A stretch of DNA of 10,543 bases, taken from contig JAOXYC010234459.1 in the NCBI GenBank assembly GCA_028565715.1, positions 1 to 10,543 of the forward strand, written 5' to 3'. Made by a program: the position numbers and the translations under genes. How positions within the stretch are numbered: the first letter of the stretch is position 1; every line of letters begins with the position of its first letter. Shown one piece after another: positions 1-9,600 of this stretch. This stretch comes from Phoronis pallida. Taxonomy: Eukaryota > Phoronida > Phoronidae. The notes below the pieces were generated by a model that worked only from the letters and a program-made list of their open reading frames with translations, was not told the DNA's origin and made no database searches.

Positions 1-595
1 ATGGACGAAACGTGTAAAAATATTGTTTTTACACTAGTTGTTGTTGGCAGACGTCTGGAAAATATTTAAAAGTCTTTAAAATCAGTTAAGTGAAGTTTAG
101 TCTGGTTTAAAGAGGGTGTAGCTAGCTTTTAAGCTGAAGTATGGTGAAACATATTAAAATATGTTTCATCATACTTCGTTGTGTAAATCTTGAAAGAAAT
201 TCAAATGTATTTTTTTTTTAAAAACCGTAACCTGGGCTCTGTTTCATAACAGAAATTTCGCACCACTGTTATATTTACCAATGTATTTGTTTTTCTTCAT
301 CAAACCCCTACCAATTTTAATAATTTCCCACAAATGAGTTGGAAATAATGAGAAGAAGAGCCCTGTATATTGAACTTAATTCAAAACTCCCCCGTTGCAA
401 CCAGGTGCAATTGAAATATTTCAAATTGCAAATGAAATGCAAGAGCCTTTAATAAACGGTTTGATCTACATGTTATTTGAAAAGAGTAAATATTCCGCCT
501 GATTATCCACATGTGGTAAAAATATCACAAGTCGGGGTCGAATTAGGCAACAAGTTTAAGTGTCATGTTCAATTTAAATTAATTTTTTGTTGTAG
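1..595. other. Upstream non-coding region, probably intron
   Basis: No secure exon is visible. It contains the palindrome at 136-177 and an exon-like open stretch at 405-485, preceded by a good pyrimidine-rich acceptor, whose phase does not fit the next exon (see findings). The first resolved exon begins in the late part of an EC repeat, so the gene must continue upstream and this stretch is most likely intronic. No promoter could be supported. Confidence 0.5.
136..177. repeat. Near-perfect 20-bp inverted repeat with 2-nt loop
   Basis: The left arm 136-155 pairs with the right arm 158-177 over 20 positions. The only non-Watson-Crick pair is G144 with T169, a wobble in RNA, and the loop is AA at 156-157. 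As DNA it is an almost perfect 42-nt palindrome and as RNA a tight hairpin. A loop this small is unlike an animal microRNA precursor. It may be a cruciform-forming sequence or the remnant of a small inverted-repeat element; function unknown. Confidence 0.75.
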
Positions 596-649
596 GGTAG
601 GCGGCTATCGCTCACAGGGACATGCGAAGACTATATTAACATACTGGCG
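596..649 (+). CDS. Cadherin exon 1 of window: EC-A, E-F strand region
   Basis: 54 nt, phase 0 at both ends, residues 1-18. The acceptor follows a T-rich tract ending TTGTTGTAG and the donor is GCG|GTAAGA. It encodes a stretch with TGTCEDYINILA, matching the late part of an EC repeat before the final strand. Cys replaces part of the usual LDRE-type motif. An alternative acceptor five bases downstream (after 600) would shift the required upstream phase. The next intron (650-1050, 401 nt) shows nothing further. Confidence 0.7.
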
Positions 650-3600
650 GTAAGAAACAATCACCAAATGTGCAATTTACTGGAAATATTATAATTAAAT
701 TTACCAAACTGCTTTGGAATAGTACTTTTCTCACAGAATGTTTGTTGTGACCACTTTGCTTATGGCCTGAGTTTCAGCATGGAATTAGGGGTATGATACA
801 ACTGTAAGTGGAAAGAAATATGTTGCTGCAATTTATTAACAATTCGTGTGAGATCCTATATGCTTTCTTAAAAAAGAAGAAAAAAGTCCCTAACCACCGT
901 TTTGTAGTATACAGACTAAAACAAATTATCGAGGTATTCAAATTAAATTGTACTTTGTTGTTAATCACCCATGATAAAATGTGTTTATAATGTATCGTTA
1001 CGGTCTACATAATAACAATAATAAGTTATTTTTTAACTTTTTAATTTCAGATTTCAGTCTACCTTGATGTCCGAATAGAAGTTGATATTATTGACATCAA
1101 TGATCCACCCGTGTTCTTGAACCTGCCAGCTGTTGTTGACTTAGAAGAGGTTTGAACTATATAATTGTAAAAAATGGACAATTTTCTTGTAATAAATTCG
1201 TAATAGTCGATCAGCATAAAAAATAATTACCTTTTCAATTATTCCCAATAAAGACATTTTTGCGCGGCATTGAGACGTTATTTCTAATAGTTTCTAATTT
1301 CCATCTTGAAATATCGACTATCACTAGTTCGGGTATTTAAACATCAGTAATGGGTTATCAAAAAAAACGCACAACTCGCAATCTTTTTACACGTATTTTC
1401 TTTTGCAGACGACCGCCGTCAGAACCACCCTATTCACTGTTCGTGCGGAAGATCCGTTTGATGTCTACCAGAAAAATAGAATACGTCATTTCTCAATCAA
1501 GGTAGGCTCTAAACAGATCAAGTTATTATTGCAATTTGTTACGAAAAGTTTGCCTGAACCTTTTCTTAGGCTATTTTGTATAAATAGCACCTTAAAATTG
1601 GAGTATGTTCATCAACATGGCATTAAAACTGCATTGAAGGATACGCCTATACAAGACCAACAAGCAAAAAAAGTCGACTTGCAATTAAAAAAACCTGACT
1701 TGTTTTCTTGCAGAATGTCACATGTATAGATCTTGACAATACTGACTCGGGTATATTCTCTATAACAGACGAAGGACATTTTATACTAGAGAAACCCATT
1801 GACTATGAACAAGGCTCCAGGGGCTTCTACGTCACCATTAAAGTGGAGGTAAACTCGTGTTTTATTCTTTACATGTACTTCCACACCCAGTCAATGGGAC
1901 CGAGAAAAGGGTAAAACAAGTGTTTTTTTATTAATGCGTGCATGCTATCATTGATTGCAATGACATGATAAAGCGTGAAGGCGATCAGCGAATATATTTA
2001 GAATAATTATATCAGATGGCTGTATCTACATTGTAAAAATCCTTAGTTACTAAAATGAGTCCAAACCAACAACTAAGTATTTCAAATTGAATGCATAATA
2101 ATCCCCTTTGAAACCTATGTACCCTTTCCGTCATTTCAGGATGAAGGGAGCCCGCCATTGTCTAATGTCAGTGTTCTTGTTATCAATGTAATAGACGTGG
2201 ATGATGAAGGACCGCTGTTTGAACACAAAACATACACTACTGAAATAATTGCTGAAAAACCAGTTGAGGTAAATGCTACTTAAATTTGCATTAGGTCGTT
2301 ATTGTGTCTTTATTTTCGCATATATTTCGTCTTTATTCATAGTCATTCACCTTTTCTTTCCATCCACCCTTTCCTAATCTAATGAATCTTATGAATGAAG
2401 ACACTTCAAGGTTCAAATGTATTGGAATTAACGATAGACCAGTACAATGTCAAAATGCTTGCCAAATTATCAGGACCAGCTTCAAGTCATGGTAGATAAA
2501 ACTAAAGACATTTTAGTTTGCAACCGAGCTCGAAGTGTAACTACAGCAAACAATGGAATTGCTTCCGAGTATCGGTTTTTGTCTCTAATTATGGTTAATA
2601 AAACCAGAAACAAAAAAGATGGGGGTTAACGAAAACCTGAAACAATAAAGATTGACCTAAAATATCAGGTATCAAAGACACCTAAGCGCGTAAATGTAAC
2701 ACTGTTGATTTTCCAAACCTTAGTTCTGACTAAACTGACTTTTGTTGGACTTTATATTTCAAGCCTCCAGAAGAATGCTTCGACACCACACCGGCCATAT
2801 ATGCTGCTGATCAGGACAGGGATAGGAAGTCAGAGATAGGATACAAGATTATAGAAGGTACTCAATATTTCCATGTAACCGTTGATAACAGAGTAAAAGA
2901 AGATCCACCACTCACGTCTAGCCCACTTTGAATTCACATTATACCAAAAAATGTTACTCAAACAGCCCTGAAATAATTAAACGTGATTAGACCTCAAGAG
3001 TGTAGCATACTTGTAAGTTAATAATGTTCAACTTCTTTTTATTCAAATTTCATTAGTCTCGTATGCAGAGTGAGAAAATATGTACGGTAAATGCCCGACA
3101 TTTTCGGCCCCCGAAAAATATTTCCAAACCTCTTATAGAGAACTTGGGGACGAAATTGGCGACGAGCTGCAGGTATCTTCTCAATGGATTAATTCAATAC
3201 ATTTTACCAATTTTGACTGCATTGTGACTTTTGGTAAAGGAAATTTCTATCGCACAATTATAGGTAATCCTAGTAAAGATGTTGTCAACTGGGATAACTT
3301 CTTTCGACTTGATGAAGATACCGGGCAGTTGTGTCAAACACAAACCTACGAGAAACCTTCCACTCTGCCGAGTACGGGTGTTCATAATTTCACTTTTAGA
3401 ATTCAGGTGAGTAAAGTGTGTCCAGTGTAAAGAGTAGATATGTATGGATATACCTTTTCACGAAAAATGCAAAGATATTGTGTCACCATCTGCATAACAA
3501 ACATCTTCCAAAGATGAATTTTCATAAAAGAATAATTGATTCTCGAGAATAGTATAGGTTTATCGAACATTACCTAGCCAACTCTTACTGACTTTGAATA

Positions 3601-6600
3601 ACTGTTATTGAGAAGCCTCAGTTGTAGTATGGTGACAATAAATTTAGAACTTTTTTAATGTGTTTATAGTAACACTTCCATCGTTTTTCAAGGTCAGTCA
3701 GTTTTGAGCTCAAATAAAGGTGGGCTCCATAGACCTGGATTCAGACATTGAGGCTTAAATGAACACAACCAAACTAGTGTCGTATGATAAAGAGTTTTGT
3801 ATCCCTCATTATAAGGCATACCAAAAAGACAACACTAACAAAGCTGACTACGCTACACTGTATGTTGGTGTGAGTGACACCAATGAATATTCACCAGAAT
3901 TCATCAAGCGACTATGGCGTGTCAGTATACCGGAGTACCCAGACTTGAAGAATGGAGATTTGGTTGTCAAACTTGAAGCTGAAGACGGCGACTTTGTGAG
4001 TAGTTGTGTATATAGGGTACTTATAATCGGACATGTTTTGTTAAATAGTTTTCAGGTTATTTTGCTCGTGTTTTAATATGTGGTGGGTTATTTGACCGAA
4101 ATTCAGTATTTTTACGAGGCTATAGCCGAGTCAAGATATTTCGTCTAATTCAAGTTGAGGCCAAATAACCCACTTCATACTAACACACCAGCAAAATAAC
4201 CTGTTTATACCAACTATACATCAAATAGGTTACTTTAATGATTTGTGACAGACCTTATGAACAATAACTGGGAAGAAACATGCATTTACGTCACCAACCA
4301 ACCAATACATGCTCGCGGCGCATGCACATGAGACCGTATTTAGAACCATATCAAATGATTTATTGTGGGGCTAATTTAAACTAGATTGTATAAATAAGTA
4401 TCTTTAGAAAAGCAAGTGTTATAATTCTTTTTAAAAAAAAACAATTGCCCAGGTTTTGTCACAAGCTTTATTTTGTAGGGTAGAAATGCAAGGTTTGTTT
4501 ACCACATTTTGTCTGAAGAGATTGATGCGCTGGACTTCAACATACATACTGGGGAACTTCGAGTGAGAGATGCGACTAAGTTTGACAGAGAAATTAAGGA
4601 TTCCTATGAACTGGAGGTTGGTTAAGTATTATTGTCTCACGTTTTCTGTAAAGAAAGATTTGAAGTATATTTATTCTAGCTATGTCAAAACAATGGTTAT
4701 TAGTACCGTCCGAATTTATTGTTGATCGATTACTTAGTTTCAGTTGCAATCGTAATAAAAGATACACACACACAGTAATCGTAGAAAAATAACATACTAG
4801 ATATTGGTTACTGTTGTAACCCTTTAACGATATACATTAAGAAAACATTTTTGGTTATTCTATTGTTTATTAGTATACATTGGCAACAGATTTTCATCAA
4901 TACATCGTTGGTTAAAAACCAGACTGGTTTCGTCATTAACTTCTTTAAAAGTGTCTCGTATTCAAAAAATTGTCGTCTGAGATCAGCGGGCAAAGTGCAT
5001 AAAATGTTGATTGTCTACAATTGGTTTTGGTAGGTGACATGTGTGGAGACCGACTCTCTTGAACGTAAAGAGTCGCTCTACCCAGCGACTGTGAGAATAT
5101 CATTGAGTGACGCCAATGACAATGCCCCAGTGTTCGAACATCCATTTTACTCATATAAAGTAGCTGACAGCCACGTTGAAGGGACAACGATACAACAGGT
5201 AAGATTCATTGATTGGACTGTTTATATCACATGATAGTAACATTGCATTTGTCGCGGGAAATCATTGTTATCACATAAAAACCATTGACAACAGCGGGGC
5301 ACATGGTAAAGGTTAGTAAAGCTTGGTTGAATCTTACGTAACTTTGTTCCTGGGGGAGGTACTTCCATTGTAAGGGTGGGTACAGATGTGCCGCCCATTT
5401 GGGTCGGGCCTTCACCGATTTTTGGGATTTTGGTATCCATATGGGTCGGTTTTTCAGTTATTTTGGTATAGATATGGGTCGCTTTTTTGCCATTTTAAGG
5501 TATTTTTGGCGTTTAGGATTAGAAATGGGTCTATATTGTGCATTATTTTGACAATTTTATTCTTCATATGGGTACCATTTTGTGCTTGACTGGATATCCA
5601 AATGGGTGTGGTTTTTGACTTTAGGGCGGTACATCCGTAACCACTTTTTAACGAAGTACCCCCCGGGCTTTGCTCCTTCCATCATGAAACAGAATATCGT
5701 TGGTCAGCGTTGATGTGATATCCAAGTATTTTATTTCAGGATGGAAGTAAAGTCACTGCACACGATGAAGATATTGGAGTTAATGGTCAGATCAAGTATA
5801 CGATAACTTCCGTCTGGAACACCAGGGGGAGCACTTCCATATCAGATATTGGAAGGTTTCTTATAACAGATGATGGTCAAATCATTCTGAACAGGAACTT
5901 AAGATTAATGAGAAGGATGAGGAAATTTCCAGAGTATGTGCTGGAAATTCAAGCCACAGATCAGGCAGCTGAAAAAAAGAAAAGAAGGTTTGGTGTGGTG
6001 CTTTCTAATTTTTTCTATTTCTGTTCACGTTTTTAGCAGTAATGTAGTGTTTCGTATAAACGCGTGTTTGACTGAATTTATCTTGGTGATCGGGTACTAG
6101 ATAAATGATATCCTCCATGATACCATCATCTTACTGCACGTGGAAGAGACTCTTGATGTTGTCAAGTTCCTGAACGTTTGACTTTCTCTTCTTGTTTTGG
6201 GGTCATTCCGCTTGTGTTGTTTTTGCATGTTCTTAGTTTTGAAATTTGAAGACAAAACAAGGATCCACGTGAATGAAAAACTAAGTACTGATTTTCATTC
6301 TAAACCTGGCGCACTTTCAGGGCAGCTAAAGCCCGGGTCTCCATTGAAGTTGTAGAGACCAACAACCACGCTCCAACATTCCTTAATCAACAATTGGGTC
6401 ATTTAGTTTCCCGTGGCAACCTGGCTCTAGAATTGGGATCGATTACGCAACAACCAAAGGCTGAATTTACGTCATATGTTGCAGAAGATTCACCGGCTGG
6501 CGGGCTCGTTCTTAAAATGCCGGTGAGTAGATATCTTTTTGTTTAGAAATGTTTACCACTAATTTTCAATGTATTAAAGACTGTGAAAGACATTGAACGG

Positions 6601-9600
6601 AATCTAGGTAAAATGTTCGTCCAAATTAATGATAAAGCTCGCTATTTCTTCATGCCATGTAAAAGATTTTTTTCTGGAAGTGTGAACACGATATTTTACT
6701 CATGGTCGTTAATGGAATTTGAATTTTCCATATTTGTCTCGATAAAACTTTATTGTATGAAACAGGTCCAAGACGGTGATGGTGATGAAGACATTTACCT
6801 GAGTTACAGAATCACCGCAGGAAATGAAGGAGGATTCTTTGACATCTCAAACAGGTAGAATGCTTGACACTATTAAATTTAGATATTTAGATGGTTGTTT
6901 GGGCCAAAACTCGGCATCCTTAAAAAGTACATTGCAGTTTTTTACAGTGATACGAGTTTCTGTTAATTGCAATCAGGTTTCATCGATTCAAGTAATTGTC
7001 GGCTACTTATGTCTTACAACTTAAAGATAAAGATGTCATTTTTTGTATACTTCAGGGGCTGGTTGACCCATACGCGACCCCTGGATAGAGAGAATAACAA
7101 GAGGTTTGACTTGACGATACAGGTGTCGGACGGAAAACATGTAGGCAGGACTTTATTTATTAACTTTGTTTTTTACGACTAAATAAATAAATAAATAAAA
7201 TATTCAAAATGATAAAGAATGTTTCAATACTCTAAATTCATATGATTTTAAAGATGTTGATAAAAAAATCAGGTGTGATCTTGTTTTTAAATTTGATCTT
7301 GCCTTAGAAATTTGCATCATATGGCAATATGTGTGGATCATTATCCACCAAGCTTTCAAATCTTCACCCTCCAGTATTGAATTATGATTTCTTCTCAGTA
7401 AAACTAAGCACCTCTCTTCAATTTCAGATTGCAGACGCAATGGTTCATGTGCTAGTTGTCGATAGCAACGATAACGCGCCACATTTCAACCAATCATCGT
7501 ACGTGTTCACCATCCCCGAGGAATCTGGTGTTGGCACCGTCGTAGGTAGGGTATACGCTACTGACAGTGATGAAGGTGTTAATGGAGAGGTGTCATACAG
7601 TCTACATAACAACGAGGATGATTCTGATGAACTGTTCATTATTGATGAAAAGGTTTGTCTGAGTATGTGAAGTAGTTGCTAGAGTTTGGTAGGTCGTAGG
7701 TAGAGTATACGCTACTGACGGGGGTGAGGGTGTAAACGGACAAGTGTCATACAGTCTACATAACAACGAGGATGATTCTGATGAACTGTTCATTATTGAT
7801 GAAAAGGTTTGTCTTAGTATGTGAAGTAGTTGCTTGTATTTGGTAGGTCGTAGGTAGAGTATACGCTATTGACGGTGATGAGGGTGTAAACGGACAGGTG
7901 CCATATAGTCCAAGCATATTGTCATGTCTAGATTTGTTGTGATTGATTTAACAATAGAATGCTTGATTAAACTATAAATTAGTAAATAAGTTCAAATTCA
8001 TTCAATGTCATATTATAGAAGAAAACTTCATTAAAACCAGGAATTGTTTTTTCAGACAGGCACAATCTATGTTCAACGTCTCAGTTGGTTGTTCGACAGG
8101 GAGCGTAATACTTTCTTTTCCTTGGTTGTCGAGGCAACTGATACCGGTGATAAGCCAAAGACAGTGAGTACCCCCTTACACTGAATACACTAGACACATT
8201 CCACCCATTTGCTTCATGGTTTATCATCTCATCTCACCTGTTTTCTGAGTCTCAAATATCAATAACTGTGATCCAGGGTCTGTTAACTTAGCGCTGAATG
8301 TCGGTCTCAGTAACTTATCCTGGTGACGTCGCTCGCATTGTCGGCCAAACCGGACTGTGTTTGGTCCGCCACCTTGTTTTGGTATTCCCTGCGACTATTT
8401 CAGTCCGTGGTTTTAGACTTGTAACTGGCTATAGCCCAGTCCAGCTTGACACAAACAATGATCGGCACACAATTTCGCGTCGAATATGATAGCTTAGTTT
8501 TCTGTGAATGGTACATCTAACTAAATAGTGTTCTTGCAGGCAACAGCTGATATAAAAGTGAAACTTGCAGACATCAATGACAATCCACCAGTTTTCAAAC
8601 ATCCCCATTATCACGGAACAGTAATGGAAGACAATGACGATCCAATACCAGACCAAACTGTTAAAATGGTAACTAATCCATCGCACTGATTGCGTGTTAT
8701 TATATTCAGGAGACCCCTGTTTTAAATCGTACTTTACAATGTACGTTGCAGGAAAGTTATCCCGTCCACGGATATTGTTTTAATTACAAAGATCAACATA
8801 AAAACTACATATTATAAATTGAAAAATTAATCAAATATTTAATAATTCAACAAAAATATCTATTATGTTTATCTTAAAAGATAATATGTTGTACGATAGC
8901 ACAAAAGAAATTCCCGTCATGCCGAGGCAATATGCTGACATCAGCAAATATAGGTCTTGTGTCTCTATGGAAGTATACCAAAGGATCACTACAACGCTAA
9001 ATTATATTTTAGGAAGAAAAAATTGAAGTGATGGATAAGGATGGGACGTCAAACGATATCCGGTATAGCTTGTCAGGGTTGCTGAGCGACATGTTTGAAA
9101 TTGATCCAATCACAGCAGAGATTACAGTAGCTAGACCCGGAGTGATTGATTGTGAAGTACGATGTGAATATGTACTCAAGGTGAGTCTCGTCATTTGTTG
9201 CAAAATTATCTCAATACTAACAGTGTTTCAAAGAGCGTCTTTAAAATTTTTTAAAACTTTCAACTCTTCTTTGCTGACCCTTGCAGAAAGTTGGCCGAAC
9301 TTGCCTTCCAAAATTATCATTAATTGTTTGAAAGTGCGGCCTCAACAAAAAAATGTGCAAGAGCTCTGCACAATTTGACCATCGTGGTCCCATTAACAAT
9401 TGCTCAATGACCTCATATGTCTAAAAAATATAAAAGTTTCAAAATGCAGTTTACTTTTTAAAAATATAGTAGAATAGTTTTGACTTCTCATATTTAAATA
9501 GGTGGTTGCCACAGATAATAAAGGTAATGGATTTGCCACGTTGGCTGACCTGACTATAGCGGTAAAAGATATGAACGACAACTCACCTCTATTCGAAGAG

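Larger units (their letters stand above)
7539..7911 (+). repeat. 154-bp tandem repeat, 2.4 copies, spanning an exon end and its intron
   Basis: Copy 1 is 7539-7692, copy 2 is 7693-7846, and a partial copy 3 runs 7847 to about 7911. The spacing is exactly 154 nt both times. Each full unit holds 114 nt of exon 15, the donor AAG|GTTTGT and 40 nt of intron. Copies 1 and 2 differ at about 13 of 154 positions, nine of them within 7549-7602, while 71 nt (7602-7672) are identical between them. The repeated GGTAGGT near unit borders may have been the microhomology used. Confidence 0.93.

Noticed and set aside
1-69. ATG at the first base opening a 22-codon frame with a hydrophobic stretch
   Set aside because: It ends at a stop after 22 codons, has no donor in a phase that fits the next exon, and the ATG falls on the arbitrary window edge.
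2447-2629. 60-codon plus-strand ORF in intron 5
   Set aside because: It has no cadherin motif, no in-phase splice sites and no recognisable domain; length is within chance expectation.
3080-3263. Open frame upstream of and in frame with the exon at 3264
   Set aside because: It has no EC features. The acceptor before 3264 joins in phase to the exon ending 2857 and restores the EC pattern, so this is intron sequence.
5386-5589. Plus-strand ORF rich in Phe, Trp, Tyr and Gly
   Set aside because: It is produced by the G/T-rich internal units of the repeat element in intron 10.
6583-6765. Open frame running into the exon at 6766
   Set aside because: It is intronic: the peptide does not resemble cadherin, and the exon pair 6522|6766 joins cleanly in phase 0.
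7180-7199. (TAAA)n run and, near 4764, a short AC run
   Set aside because: These are ordinary short microsatellites with no evidence of function.
7445-7793. Two minus-strand ORFs whose proteins share an identical N-terminal stretch
   Set aside because: They are antisense shadows of exon 15 and its tandem copy. Their similarity only reflects the 154-bp duplication.
7693-7806. Copy 2 of the exon fragment as a mutually exclusive alternative exon
   Set aside because: It lacks the 5' half of exon 15, so swapping would delete the linker and A strand. Adding it would need a 40-nt intron and would duplicate half an EC repeat.
8298-8489. 63-codon plus-strand ORF in intron 16
   Set aside because: It lies in the GC-richer repeat-like segment, with no domain signal and no suitable splice sites. 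The exons at 8163 and 8540 join directly.
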